Assembly (NCBI RefSeq): GCF_000016425.1
Contig: NC_009380.1
Coordinates: forward strand, 3,476,144 to 3,540,143
Direction of reading: 5' to 3'
DNA: 64,000 nt
DNA from: Salinispora tropica CNB-440
GTDB taxonomy: Bacteria > Actinomycetota > Actinomycetes > Mycobacteriales > Micromonosporaceae
The stretch's first letter is position 1. Every line of letters begins with the position of its first letter. The position numbers were made by a program, and so were the translations under genes. This document shows positions 43,086-51,982 of the stretch, one piece after another. The notes below the pieces were generated by a model that was given only the letters and a program-made list of their open reading frames with translations, did not search any database and was not told where the DNA came from.

Positions 43086-43994
43086 ATGATCCTCCTCGCC
43101 GTCCCCAGCAACACCTGGGGCATTCCCGGCCCGGTATTCCTCGGGCTATACCTGGTGACCGCCGCTGTTCTCGTCACCATCGCACTGCTACGTCGAAACG
43201 AGATACTGAACGGATCGACGTACGACGCGAACCTGCTCAGCCCTCAGCAGGTCGCCTACCTCAGCGGTGGTACGCCGCTGGTCGTCTGGACCTCTCTCGC
43301 GGGGCTCCGCAACGCTGGTGCGGTCAATGTGGACCCGGATCGACGGTTGGCCGTCAGCGACTCGCTGCCCATCGGCAGCGCCCCGTTGGACCAGGCCATC
43401 CACCTCGCCGCCGGCCGGGGCCTACGCGCCCAGGAGCTCAGCGGGGACCAAGAAGTGCGACAGGCCGTCCACCAACTCCGCGTCGACCTGGAGCAACACG
43501 GCCTGGCGCTGTCCACCGAACAGCGGGCCGCCCTACGCAACGCGGTACTGCCACTCACCATCCTGCTCGCAGTCGGCACGCTGCGGCTCGGGGCCGGTCT
43601 GGCGAACGAACGTCCCGTCGGCTGGCTCTTCCTGACCCAAATCGCGCTGCTGGTCGTGACAATTCTGCTCTTCCGGCGTCCATGGCGCACCCGCACCGCC
43701 GACCGGGTTCTACGCCGGCTACGCCACCGGCACAACCACCTGGCACCTCGCCACAATCCGGCCTATGCCACCTACGGCGCCGCCGGGGCCGCGATGGGCG
43801 TCGCCCTCTATGGCACGGCCGCCCTGTGGGCCATGGATCCCGGCTTCGCCGAGCAGGCGCAGATCCAGCAGCAGTCCCTGGCCGGTGGGTCGGCAGCCGG
43901 CGGGGGCGGGACCGCCGGCGCAGGTGACGGCGGTGGCGGTGACAGCGGTGGCGGTGGCGGCGGGTGTGGCGGCGGCGGTGGGTGCGGAGGATGA
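43086..43994 (+). CDS. TIGR04222-type membrane protein with Gly/Cys tail
   Basis: A 302-residue membrane protein. A transmembrane segment lies near 12-36, the TIGR04222-type domain follows (LSPQQVAYLSGGTPLVVWTS), two hydrophobic segments lie around 158-199 and another at about 225-250. The last 50 residues are almost only Gly, Ser, Ala and Asp, ending GGGGGGCGGGGGCGG with Cys294 and Cys300. Members of this family end in low-complexity Gly/Cys tails and are encoded beside DUF692 proteins. DUF692 (MNIO) enzymes oxidise cysteines or other residues of ribosomal peptides, so the tail is a likely substrate, which is inference. AGGAG precedes the ATG, and the stop overlaps the next start. Confidence 0.8.
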   Translation: MILLAVPSNTWGIPGPVFLGLYLVTAAVLVTIALLRRNEILNGSTYDANLLSPQQVAYLSGGTPLVVWTSLAGLRNAGAVNVDPDRRLAVSDSLPIGSAPLDQAIHLAAGRGLRAQELSGDQEVRQAVHQLRVDLEQHGLALSTEQRAALRNAVLPLTILLAVGTLRLGAGLANERPVGWLFLTQIALLVVTILLFRRPWRTRTADRVLRRLRHRHNHLAPRHNPAYATYGAAGAAMGVALYGTAALWAMDPGFAEQAQIQQQSLAGGSAAGGGGTAGAGDGGGGDSGGGGGGCGGGGGCGG

Positions 43995-44809
43995 CCGGTC
44001 CGGTCGGGGTGGGCATCGGATGGCGGCCCGAGATCGCCGGCTTCGTCGCCGGACTCCCCGGGTTGCGTTTCGTCGAGGTGATCGCCGAATCGGTGCCGAC
44101 CGCCGGTCCGCTGCCGGCGGGGCTCACCACGCTGCGGGAACGCGGCGTGGCCGTCGTGCCGCACGGGGTGCGGCTCTCCCTCGGCGGCACCGAGCCAGTA
44201 GATCCCGCCCGGGTAGCTCACCTGGCCGCGGTGGCTGACCTGACCGGCGCAGCACTGGTGAGCGAGCACATCGCCTTCGTCCGTGCCGGCGGGTTGGAGG
44301 CTGGTCACCTGCTACCCCTGCCGCGCAGCAGGGAGGCGGTGACGGTGGTCTGCGCCAACGTCACCCGCGCCCAGGCCGAGTTGCCGGTGCCGATCGCGCT
44401 GGAACCGATCGCCGCGCTCTTCGACTGGCCCGACGACGAGATGGACGAGGCGGCGTTCCTCACCGAGATCCTGGACCGCACCGGCGCCCACCTGCTACTC
44501 GACATCGCCAACGTCTATGCCAACGCCCGCAACCGCGGCACCGACCCGCTCGACCTGCTGGACCGGCTGCCGCTGGAACGAGTCGCGTACGTGCACGTGG
44601 CCGGCGGGACCGAACGGGGCGACTACTACCACGACACGCACACCAGCCCGGTGCCCCGGCCGGTGCTCGACCTGGTGGGTGAGCTGTGCGCTCGTCACAG
44701 GCCGCCGGCCCTGCTGCTGGAACGGGACGGAAACTACCCCCCGGCCGCTGCCCTCCGCGCCGAGTTGGACGCGCTCGCCACCGTCGGCGGCCTCCCGGTG
44801 GTCACGTGA
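43991..44809 (+). CDS. DUF692 / MNIO-family multinuclear iron oxidase
   Basis: A 272-residue TIM-barrel protein of the DUF692 family, now known as multinuclear non-haem iron oxidases (MbnB and TglH are characterised members). Conserved metal-ligand segments are VVPHGVRLSLGG, SEHIAFVR, LEPIAALFDW, LLLDIANVYANARNRG, YVHVAGG and HDTHTSPVPRPV. ATG overlaps the upstream stop (ATGA) with GCGGAGG in front; an in-frame GTG at 43964 lies inside the previous gene's Gly tail and is rejected. The substrate is probably the Cys-containing tail of the preceding protein or an unseen peptide. The next gene overlaps its stop, and its product looks like the usual recognition partner. Confidence 0.88.
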   Translation: MTGPVGVGIGWRPEIAGFVAGLPGLRFVEVIAESVPTAGPLPAGLTTLRERGVAVVPHGVRLSLGGTEPVDPARVAHLAAVADLTGAALVSEHIAFVRAGGLEAGHLLPLPRSREAVTVVCANVTRAQAELPVPIALEPIAALFDWPDDEMDEAAFLTEILDRTGAHLLLDIANVYANARNRGTDPLDLLDRLPLERVAYVHVAGGTERGDYYHDTHTSPVPRPVLDLVGELCARHRPPALLLERDGNYPPAAALRAELDALATVGGLPVVT

Positions 44810-45312
44810 ATCCCGCCAGCCACGCGAACCTACCGGCGACGCGGTCCACCGACCCGACGGTGACCACGCTCGCCGACCGGCAGGCGGCCCTCGTCGCCGC
44901 TCTGGTGGCCGGCGCCCCGCCGCCACCAGGTTTCGCTCCGAGACCGCTGGCCGCCACGCGGACTGCCCTCTTGCGCAAGCGGGCCGGCGAGGTCGCCCGG
45001 TACTGGCCACTGCTCGCCACCGGCCTGGGCCCACGGTGGCTGGAGGTGTTCCAGCAGTGGGCTGCCGGGCGACCGCCCGCCGGCGCCCTTCGCGAGGGCT
45101 GGGATCTGGCCCGCTACCTACGCGGCGTCGGCGAGCTGCCGCCGTTGGGCGCGGACGAGTTGGCCTGCTGGCAGGCCCGGTACCACGACCCGGAGCCGGG
45201 CCGCCCGCCACGGCCACGCCGGTTGCCGTCCTGGGGGCAGGCCGGTGGCGCGGTCGCGATTCAGTTCGCCGGGCGGGTACGCCTCCTGCGTCCCGCCCGC
45301 CGCCGGCCCTAG
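44806..45312 (+). CDS. MNIO partner protein (SCO6045-like)
   Basis: A 168-residue protein whose GTG start overlaps the MNIO stop (GTGA). The pattern ADRQAALVAALVAG followed by RTALLRKRAGEVARYWPLL and GPRWLEVFQQWAA resembles the N-terminal helical part of DUF2063-type proteins that deliver peptides to MNIO enzymes. The basic C-terminus (RPPRPRRLPSW) could contact a membrane or nucleic acid. It is probably the substrate-recognition subunit of this three-gene system; that role is inferred from position and from the known MNIO/DUF2063 pairs. Confidence 0.65.
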   Translation: MNPASHANLPATRSTDPTVTTLADRQAALVAALVAGAPPPPGFAPRPLAATRTALLRKRAGEVARYWPLLATGLGPRWLEVFQQWAAGRPPAGALREGWDLARYLRGVGELPPLGADELACWQARYHDPEPGRPPRPRRLPSWGQAGGAVAIQFAGRVRLLRPARRRP

Positions 45313-45353
45313 CCGGCCCCGCCTGGCGGCGCCCGATGCGGCAGGATCAGGGC

Positions 45354-46118
45354 ATGGATCTCGGCCTGACTGACCGCGTGTACGTGCTCACCGGCGCTTC
45401 CCAGGGCCTCGGCTACGCGACCGCCGAGGCGCTCGTCGCGGACGGGGCTCGCGTCGTCCTCGCCGCCCGGGACGCCGCGGCGGTGACCGCCGCCGCCCAC
45501 CGCCTCGGTGGCCCCGCGCACGCCGTCGGCGTGACCGCCGACCTCTCCGACCCGGAGTTACCCGAGCGGCTGACGGCGACCGCCCGGGACGCGTTCGGGC
45601 GGCTGGACGGCGCGCTGGTGTCGGTCGGCGGGCCACCGCCGGGTAGCGCGGCCACGGTGACCGACGAGCAGTGGCGCGCCTCCTTCGAAACGATCTTCCT
45701 CGGCACCGTCCGAATGGCGCGGACCGTAGCCGCCGCGCTGCCCGACGGCGGGGCGATCGGGCTGGTGCTGTCCACCTCGGCCCGGGCGCCGCTGGCCGGC
45801 CTGGGCATCTCCAACGGTCTCCGACCCGGCCTGGCCGGAGTCGCCAAGGACATGGCCGACGAGTACGGCCCCCAGGGCGTACGCGTGGTGGGCCTGTTGC
45901 CGGGGCGGATCCTGACCAACCGGAACGCGCAGCTCTTCGCCGCCACCGGGGATCCCGAGCAGGCCCGCGCCATGGCGGAGGCGGAGATCCCGCTCCGCCG
46001 GCTGGGCGAGCCGGCGGAGTTCGGCCGGGTGGCGGCGTTCGTGCTCTCCCCCGCTGCCGGCTACCTGACCGGAATCACGCTACCGGTGGATGGCGGCGCG
46101 CTACGCGGACTGGGTTGA
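45354..46118 (+). CDS. Short-chain dehydrogenase/reductase
   Basis: A 254-residue SDR oxidoreductase. The cofactor motif is TGASQGLGYATAEAL, and the catalytic region has LVLSTSARAPLAGLGISNGL. There the usual Tyr-x3-Lys is not obvious: serine residues are present, but the tyrosine position reads as I/S-N-G, so activity is uncertain. The C-terminus GYLTGITLPVDGGALRGLG is typical of FabG-like proteins. ATG 45354 is preceded by AGGATCAGGG; an earlier in-frame ATG at 45336 exists. The gene follows the MNIO operon by 41 nt and converges with the ABC exporter gene. Confidence 0.82.
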   Translation: MDLGLTDRVYVLTGASQGLGYATAEALVADGARVVLAARDAAAVTAAAHRLGGPAHAVGVTADLSDPELPERLTATARDAFGRLDGALVSVGGPPPGSAATVTDEQWRASFETIFLGTVRMARTVAAALPDGGAIGLVLSTSARAPLAGLGISNGLRPGLAGVAKDMADEYGPQGVRVVGLLPGRILTNRNAQLFAATGDPEQARAMAEAEIPLRRLGEPAEFGRVAAFVLSPAAGYLTGITLPVDGGALRGLG

Positions 46119-46158
46119 CCAACCCCGCAACGCCCACCTGGTCAACGACTCGGACGAC

Positions 46159-48153
46159 CTAGTTGGCGGCGGCCGGCGGCAGCGCCTCGTCGGCGACGTA
46201 GGAGCGCATCGGCAGCGTCACGGGTTCCGGACCGGTCGCATCCTGGTACGGCGTGGCCGAGTCGGCGACCGCGAACTGCGTTCGGTACAGCTCGGCGTAG
46301 AGCCCGCCCACGGCGACCAACTCCTCATGTCGCCCCCGCTCGACGATCCGCCCCTGATCGAGTACGAGAATCTGGTCGGCCTCCCGCACCGTGGAGAGCC
46401 GGTGCGCGATGACCAGCGCGGTCCGCCCCGTCAACGCCACTGAGAGCGCCTGCTGCACCGCCGCCTCACTCTCCGAGTCCAGATGCGCGGTGGCCTCGTC
46501 GAGGATCACGATCGAGGGTGCCTTGAGCAGGACCCGGGCGATCGCGATCCGTTGCTTCTCACCGCCGGAGAAGCGATAGCCACGCTCGCCCACCACCGTG
46601 TCCAGTCCGTCGGGCAACGACCGCACGAGGTCCGCGACCTGAGCGCCGGCCAGGGCAGCCCAGAGTTCGTCGTCGGTGGCGGCCGGCTTGGCATACCGCA
46701 GGTTCTCGGCGATGGTCTCGTGGAACAGGTGTGAGTCCTGCGTGACGACGCCGATCTCGTCGCGCAGGGAGTCCAGGCTGGCGTCCCGGACATCAACCCC
46801 GCCGACGAGCACCTGCCCGTCGGTAACGTCGTAGAGCCGAGAGATCAGCATGGACAGCGTCGACTTGCCCGCGCCGGAGGGACCGACCAGGGCGACCATC
46901 TGCCCCGGCTCGACGGTGAACGACACGCCCCGCAGCACCGGCTCGGTGGCCGTCCGATCGAGAGCGGCGACCTCCTCGAGGGAGGCCAGCGAGATCTCGG
47001 CGGCGCTCGGATAGCGGAAACGCACCGACCGAAACTCGACCCGGCCGTCGCCCCGCGGCACGGTGACGGCAGCGGCCTTCTCGGTGATGGCGGGTCGCAG
47101 GTCGAGTACCTCGTAGACCCGGTCGAACGAGACCATTGCGCTCATCACGTCGACCCGCACGTTGGACAGCGCGGTGAGGGGGCCGTAAAGCCGGGTGAGC
47201 AGCAACGCGAGCGTTACGACGGTGCCGGCGCTGACGCTGCCGGTGACCGCCAGCCACCCGCCCAGCCCGTAGGTGAGCGCCTGCGCGAGCGAGGCGACCA
47301 GCAGCATCGCCACGAAGAAGGTCCGCGAGTACATCGCGGACTGGATGCCGATGTCCCGGACCCGCTCGGCCCGCGCGGCGAACCGGCGTGCCTCATTGTC
47401 GGGCTGACCGAAGAGCTTGACCAGCAGTGCACCGGAGACTCCGAAGCGCTCGGTCATCGTCGCGTTCATCTTCGCGTCGAGGTTGTAGGACTCCCGGGTG
47501 ATCTCGGCGAGGCGTCGCCCGACCCGTCGGGCCGGGATGATGAACACCGGCAGGAGCACAAGTGACAATGCGGTGATCTGCCACGACAGGGTGAACATCA
47601 CCGCCGCGGTGAGCACCAGCTGAATGACGTTGCTGACCACCCCGGACAGGGTCGAGGTGAACGCGCGCTGTGCGCCGAGCACGTCGTTGTTGAGGCGACT
47701 GATCAGCGCGCCGGTCTGTGTCCGGGTGAAGAACTGCAGCGGCATCCGCTGGACGTGGTCGTAGACCCGGGTCCGCAGGTTGAGGATGATGCCCTCACCG
47801 ATTCGGGCCGAATACCACCGCTGGACGAGCGAGAGCAGCGCGTCTGCCACCGCGAGCGCGGCGATCACCAACGCCAGCTGGACGACCAGGGCAGACGCCT
47901 CGGTGCCACCCCGCGTGATGGCGTCGATCACCTTGCCGGCGAGCACCGGGGTGGCGACCCCGATCATCGCGGCCAGCACGACGGTAGCCAGGAAGACGAC
48001 GATGTCCCGCCGGTACGGCTGGGCGAAGCCGACGATCCGACGCGCCACCCCGTGCTGGAGCCGGTGCGCCGAGATCTCGTCACGGCTACGCATCGACCGG
48101 AGCATGCTCCAGCCGCCCATGCCACCGCCGGACATCGGATTGGACACGGTCAC
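46159..48153 (-). CDS. ABC exporter (fused membrane and ATPase domains)
   Basis: A 664-residue half-transporter. Six transmembrane helices in the first 330 residues are followed by a nucleotide-binding domain with Walker A GPSGAGKSTLSM, Q-loop VVTQDSHLFH, signature FSGGEKQRIAIARV, Walker B SIVILDEATAHLD and the H-loop in IAHRLSTV. It likely acts as a homodimer exporting a lipid or drug-like substrate; the substrate is unknown. GTG start with CCGGAG upstream. It is the last gene of a - strand run and converges on the SDR gene, with only 40 nt between them. Confidence 0.92.
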   Translation of the reverse strand: MTVSNPMSGGGMGGWSMLRSMRSRDEISAHRLQHGVARRIVGFAQPYRRDIVVFLATVVLAAMIGVATPVLAGKVIDAITRGGTEASALVVQLALVIAALAVADALLSLVQRWYSARIGEGIILNLRTRVYDHVQRMPLQFFTRTQTGALISRLNNDVLGAQRAFTSTLSGVVSNVIQLVLTAAVMFTLSWQITALSLVLLPVFIIPARRVGRRLAEITRESYNLDAKMNATMTERFGVSGALLVKLFGQPDNEARRFAARAERVRDIGIQSAMYSRTFFVAMLLVASLAQALTYGLGGWLAVTGSVSAGTVVTLALLLTRLYGPLTALSNVRVDVMSAMVSFDRVYEVLDLRPAITEKAAAVTVPRGDGRVEFRSVRFRYPSAAEISLASLEEVAALDRTATEPVLRGVSFTVEPGQMVALVGPSGAGKSTLSMLISRLYDVTDGQVLVGGVDVRDASLDSLRDEIGVVTQDSHLFHETIAENLRYAKPAATDDELWAALAGAQVADLVRSLPDGLDTVVGERGYRFSGGEKQRIAIARVLLKAPSIVILDEATAHLDSESEAAVQQALSVALTGRTALVIAHRLSTVREADQILVLDQGRIVERGRHEELVAVGGLYAELYRTQFAVADSATPYQDATGPEPVTLPMRSYVADEALPPAAAN

Positions 48154-48256
48154 CTCCGGGTCATCGGGCCGACCACAGCCCCCGGGTCGATTCTCCCGAC
48201 GACTGTGACAACCCTGGCAGTAACCCGAATCTTCCCGCGCAGGCGTGCAGGCCTTG

Positions 48257-49024
48257 TTACTCCCCCCGGCCGGCGAGTTCCCGCAGCCGCCGGGTCTGCG
48301 CCTCCCGCTCGGCCCGTTCCTGCTCGGCGTGGGTACGGCCAGACGCGCCGGCGAGCAACGCCTTGATCTCTACGACCGCCTCCCGGTCGTTGGCGAGCAG
48401 CCCCGCCGTCAGGTCGCTGACCGCACCGGCCAGTTCCCCCGTCGGCACGACCAGGGTCGCCAGCCCGATCCGGTCCGCCTCGGCAGCGTCCAACCGCCGC
48501 CCGGTGGCGCAGATCTCCAGGGCCCGCGAGTAGCCCACGAGTTCGACCAGACGCTTGGTGCCGGCCAGGTCGGGGACCAGGCCGAGCGTCACCTCGGCCA
48601 TGGAGAACCGGACATCCTCGGCGAGAACCCGCAGGTCACAGGCGAGCGCCAGCTGAAACCCGGCGCCGATCGCGTGCCCCTGCACCGCCGCGATCGACAC
48701 CAGGTCGGGGCGGTGCAGCCAGTTGAAGGCGTCCTGGAACTCGGCGATCCGGTCCGCGCACTCCTGCTCAGACAGGGTAGACAGCTCGGCGAAGGAGCCC
48801 GGACCGGAAGCACCCACCACCGACAGGTCAAGGCCGGCGGAGAAGGCTCGGCCCTCACCGCGGACGACCACGACGCGCACGTCACCGGGGAGCTTCCGGG
48901 AGAAGTCACGCACCGCCTGCCACAGTGCCGGAGTCTGCGCGTTGAGCACGTCAGGCCGAGCCAGCGTGACGGTGGCCACCGCCCCGTCGCACTCCAGCCG
49001 GACCCCGGTCGCCTCGGCAGTCAC
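48257..49024 (-). CDS. Enoyl-CoA hydratase/isomerase family protein
   Basis: A 255-residue crotonase-fold protein. The oxyanion-hole segments are GRAFSAGLDLSVV and VQGHAIGAGFQLALACDLRV, followed by LGLVPDLAGTKRLVELVG. The catalytic glutamate positions of classical hydratases are not clearly conserved: the second reads D in PDLAGT, as in several isomerase-like members. The neighbours HTH and ABC-F match the echA12-Rv1473-Rv1473A region near acn in Mycobacterium tuberculosis, so this is a conserved housekeeping locus. GTG start. The specific acyl-CoA is unknown. Confidence 0.88.
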   Translation of the reverse strand: MTAEATGVRLECDGAVATVTLARPDVLNAQTPALWQAVRDFSRKLPGDVRVVVVRGEGRAFSAGLDLSVVGASGPGSFAELSTLSEQECADRIAEFQDAFNWLHRPDLVSIAAVQGHAIGAGFQLALACDLRVLAEDVRFSMAEVTLGLVPDLAGTKRLVELVGYSRALEICATGRRLDAAEADRIGLATLVVPTGELAGAVSDLTAGLLANDREAVVEIKALLAGASGRTHAEQERAEREAQTRRLRELAGRGE

Positions 49025-49064
49025 CGGGCGGCCCGGGGAACGGTGGGTGACGCCGCTCGGCGAC

Positions 49065-49292
49065 TCACGCCTTCTTGCGACGCCGGGCGCCGCCGCGCTG
49101 CCTCAGCTGCACCCCGGACTCGGTGAGCACCCGGTGGATGAATCCGTAGGAGCGGCCGGTCGAGGCCGCGAGCGCACGGATGCTCTCCCCCGAGGTATAC
49201 CGCTTGACCAGGTCCTTGGCGAGCGTCTGACGCTCGGCCCCGACGATCCGGCGACCCTTCTCAGTGCTGGTGGCTGTGCCAGTGGCTGCCAT
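49065..49292 (-). CDS. Small helix-turn-helix protein
   Basis: A 75-residue basic protein. A resolvase-type helix-turn-helix (VKRYTSGESIRALAASTGRS, then YGFIHRVLTESGV) is followed by a strongly basic tail RRKKA. Homologues beside the ABC-F gene are conserved in actinobacteria (Rv1473A-like). It probably binds DNA, but the target is unknown. ATG with GAGGAC upstream; the preceding 150 bp contain an AT-rich stretch (about 49340-49400) likely to hold its promoter. Confidence 0.85.
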   Translation of the reverse strand: MAATGTATSTEKGRRIVGAERQTLAKDLVKRYTSGESIRALAASTGRSYGFIHRVLTESGVQLRQRGGARRRKKA

Positions 49293-49444
49293 ACTGTGTC
49301 CTCACGTCCCAGACTGTGCGGTTCGGATACGGTCCCACCTATTAGACCGCCTCGAACGATCATGCGCCAGATATCAACTATTCGCCAACCGACACGCTAT
49401 GCAGTGTCGGCTTCCCGATAGGGGCAAGCCAGGCCCACGATCGG

Positions 49445-51049
49445 TCAGGCCAGCTCGACCAGCTCCAGGAGGTCGTCGCTCCAGGCGTCCTCGTCCCCGT
49501 CGGGCAACAGAATGGCCCGATCCGGCTTGAGTGCGGTCACCGCGCCAGGGTCGTGCGTGACCAGCACAATCGCCCCGGGATAGCGGGCGATGGCGTCCAG
49601 CACCTGCTCCCGGCTGACCGGGTCGAGGTTGTTCGTCGGCTCGTCCAGCAACAGCACGTTCGCACCGGAGCAGACCAGAGTTGCCAAGGCCAGCCGGGTC
49701 TTTTCTCCACCAGAAAGCACTCCGGCGGGTTTCTCCACATCCTCCCCGGAGAAGAGAAACGCACCCAGGATCCGGCGCAGATCGGTGTCATTCTGCTCCG
49801 GCGCGGCGCTGCGCATGTGTTCCAGAATCGTCCGCTGGACGTCCAGGGTCTCGTGCTCCTGGGCGTAGTAGCCCAGCCGTAGCCCGTGTCCGGGCCGCAC
49901 CTCGCCGGTGTCCGGCTCCAGCAGGCCTCCGAGGATCCGCAGCAGGGTGGTCTTACCGGCACCGTTGAGGCCGAGGATCGCCACCCGCGAGCCGCGGTCA
50001 ACCGCGACGTCCACATCGGTGAAGATCTCCAACGACCCGTACGACTTCGACAGCCCACTCGCGGTCAACGGGGTACGGCCACACGCCGTGGGGGTGGGGA
50101 AGCGCACCTTCGCCACCTTGTCGGCGACCCGCACCTCCTCCAGCCCGGAGAGCATCCGCTGGGCACGCCGGGCCATGTTCTGGGCGGCGACGGTCTTGGT
50201 GGCCTTGGCCCGCATCTTGTCCGCCTGCGCCATCAGGGCGCCGGCCTTCTTCTCCGCGTTGGCCCGCTCCCGGCGGCGACGCCGCTCGTCAGTCTCCCGC
50301 GCCTCCAGGTACGCCTTCCACCCCAGGTTGTAGACGTCGACCACCGAACGGGTGGCGTCGAGGAACCAGACCTTGTTGACCACCGCCTCCAGCAGGGCAG
50401 CGTCGTGGGAGATCACGATCAGGCCGCCCTTGTGGTTGGCGAGGAACCCGCGCAGCCAGGTGATCGAGTCGGCGTCCAGGTGGTTGGTCGGCTCGTCGAG
50501 CAGGAGAATGCCGCCGCCGTTCTCGCCCGCGTCACGGAACAGGATCCGCGCCAGCTCGATCCGGCGGCGCTGGCCGCCGGAGAGGGTACCGATGGTCTGG
50601 GCCAGCGCCCGGTCGGGGAGCCCGAGGTTGGCGCAGATCCGGGCTGCCTCCGCCTCGGCCGCGTACCCGCCGAGCGAGGCGAACTGGTCCTCCAGGGCGC
50701 CGTAGCGGCGGACCAACTTGTCGTCGGGCGACTCGGCGAGCTGCGCCTCGAGCTCGGCCATCCGGGCCATCAGCTGATCGAGGCCACGGGCGGAGAGGAC
50801 CCGGTCCCGCCCGGTTACGTCGAGGTCGCCGGTGCGCGGGTCCTGCGGCAGGTAGCCGATGTTGCTACGGCGATCGATCTGACCGGCGTACGGCTGCCCC
50901 TCACCGGCCAGCACCTTCAGCGTCGTGGTCTTGCCGGCGCCGTTGCGGCCGACCAGGCCGATCCGGTCCCCCGGCTGCACCCGCAGCGTGGTGTCGGAGA
51001 GCAGGATTCGGGAGCCGGCACGGAGTTCCAGGCCGGTGGCAGTGATCAT
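49445..51049 (-). CDS. ABC-F family ATPase
   Basis: A 534-residue soluble protein with two ATP-binding cassettes. Walker A motifs are GRNGAGKTTTLK and GLNGAGKTTLLR, signatures are LSGGQRRRIELAR and LSGGEKTRLALAT, and Walker B motifs are LLLDEPTNHLD and LLLDEPTNNLD. A charged, helical linker of about 80 residues (ETDERRRRRERANAEKKA) joins them. There are no membrane domains, so it acts on the ribosome (translation or antibiotic protection) rather than in transport. ATG 51049 starts MITATGLELRAG, and the 18-residue extension to 51103 is unlikely. It is the orthologue of Rv1473 by context. Confidence 0.93.
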   Translation of the reverse strand: MITATGLELRAGSRILLSDTTLRVQPGDRIGLVGRNGAGKTTTLKVLAGEGQPYAGQIDRRSNIGYLPQDPRTGDLDVTGRDRVLSARGLDQLMARMAELEAQLAESPDDKLVRRYGALEDQFASLGGYAAEAEAARICANLGLPDRALAQTIGTLSGGQRRRIELARILFRDAGENGGGILLLDEPTNHLDADSITWLRGFLANHKGGLIVISHDAALLEAVVNKVWFLDATRSVVDVYNLGWKAYLEARETDERRRRRERANAEKKAGALMAQADKMRAKATKTVAAQNMARRAQRMLSGLEEVRVADKVAKVRFPTPTACGRTPLTASGLSKSYGSLEIFTDVDVAVDRGSRVAILGLNGAGKTTLLRILGGLLEPDTGEVRPGHGLRLGYYAQEHETLDVQRTILEHMRSAAPEQNDTDLRRILGAFLFSGEDVEKPAGVLSGGEKTRLALATLVCSGANVLLLDEPTNNLDPVSREQVLDAIARYPGAIVLVTHDPGAVTALKPDRAILLPDGDEDAWSDDLLELVELA

Positions 51050-51260
51050 GTCGGAAGACTCGCTCTCGGGGTGGAAGGGCTGACTCAGGGCACGCGAAAG
51101 CACCGGCGGGCCGGAGGACCGTCGGTGCGGGGCGGTTCAGCCTTCGCAGAGCAGCACGCGGCAAGTGTACCGGGACACCCCCACCTGGTCCTGCGGATTA
51201 CCCCGTCAAGATCGCTTACCGACCCGGGCGACGCCGCCGTCGGCCGGCATCCACCACCGG

Positions 51261-51941
51261 TCAGGGGGCGGATCCGGCGTTGCGCGGGCTGCCTACCTCA
51301 GGATCACGGACGAGGATGTGGACGGCCCGGGCGGCGGGGATGGCGTCGAGCAACACCGCGCGGCGGGGCTCCGGCACGGTCAGGAGGCGCTCGGCACGCA
51401 GCCCAACCAGCGGAGCAAGCCGACGATCCGCGAGCACCGCGTCAACCGCCCGGCGGTCACCACCACAGACCAGGGCGGCGAGCGTCGGAGCCGCCGGCAC
51501 CAGCAGGCGCACGGCCAGCTCGACCGCGTCCGCCACCGCCGCCTTCGCCTGGTTCTCCCGCCGCCGGGCGAACCGCTGCTGCGACCAACCACCGGCAGCC
51601 GTCCGGCCCTGTACGTAGTGCGTGTCCACCTTCGACACGACCAGCTCCGCTCCCTCGGCGACGCCGAGGGCCACCGCACCCTTGCGGGCGAGCAGCAGGC
51701 CGATCCGCCGGGGCCGGGACACCGCCGCCAGGAACCCGTCCAGGTCGGTCGCGCCGGGCACGCCGGGCGGGGCGTGCAGCTCGGCGGTCGCACCGTCCGG
51801 GGCGGTTAACAGCAGGCCGTACTCCCGCGGGGCGGAGGTCGACGGACCGTGCCGGTCGGCGAAGCCCGCAACCCAGCGAGCGACCCGGCCCGGGTCCACG
51901 TCGACCCACCGACCGCCTCCCGCTGCGGGCCTACTACGCAC
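51261..51941 (-). CDS. acVLRF1-type peptidyl-tRNA hydrolase / release factor
   Basis: A 226-residue protein of the actinobacterial VLRF1 family, related to eukaryotic Vms1 and eRF1 domain 2. The key loop is TAAGGWSQQRFARRRENQ, with the glutamine expected to reach the peptidyl-tRNA bond. These proteins release nascent chains from stalled large ribosomal subunits. The gene sits directly upstream of the ABC-F gene on the same strand, with a 211-nt gap, so two ribosome-related proteins lie together. GTG start; the opening GGGRWVDVDPGRVARW is characteristic. Confidence 0.85.
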   Translation of the reverse strand: MRSRPAAGGGRWVDVDPGRVARWVAGFADRHGPSTSAPREYGLLLTAPDGATAELHAPPGVPGATDLDGFLAAVSRPRRIGLLLARKGAVALGVAEGAELVVSKVDTHYVQGRTAAGGWSQQRFARRRENQAKAAVADAVELAVRLLVPAAPTLAALVCGGDRRAVDAVLADRRLAPLVGLRAERLLTVPEPRRAVLLDAIPAARAVHILVRDPEVGSPRNAGSAP

Positions 51942-51982
51942 ACCCCGAACCTACCCCTGCTGTCCGGCTCTCCTTCGGCGGG

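Noticed and set aside
43964..43990. Upstream GTG start for the MNIO gene
   Set aside because: It lies inside the polyglycine-coding end of the preceding gene; the ATG at 43991 has GCGGAGG and the usual ATGA overlap.
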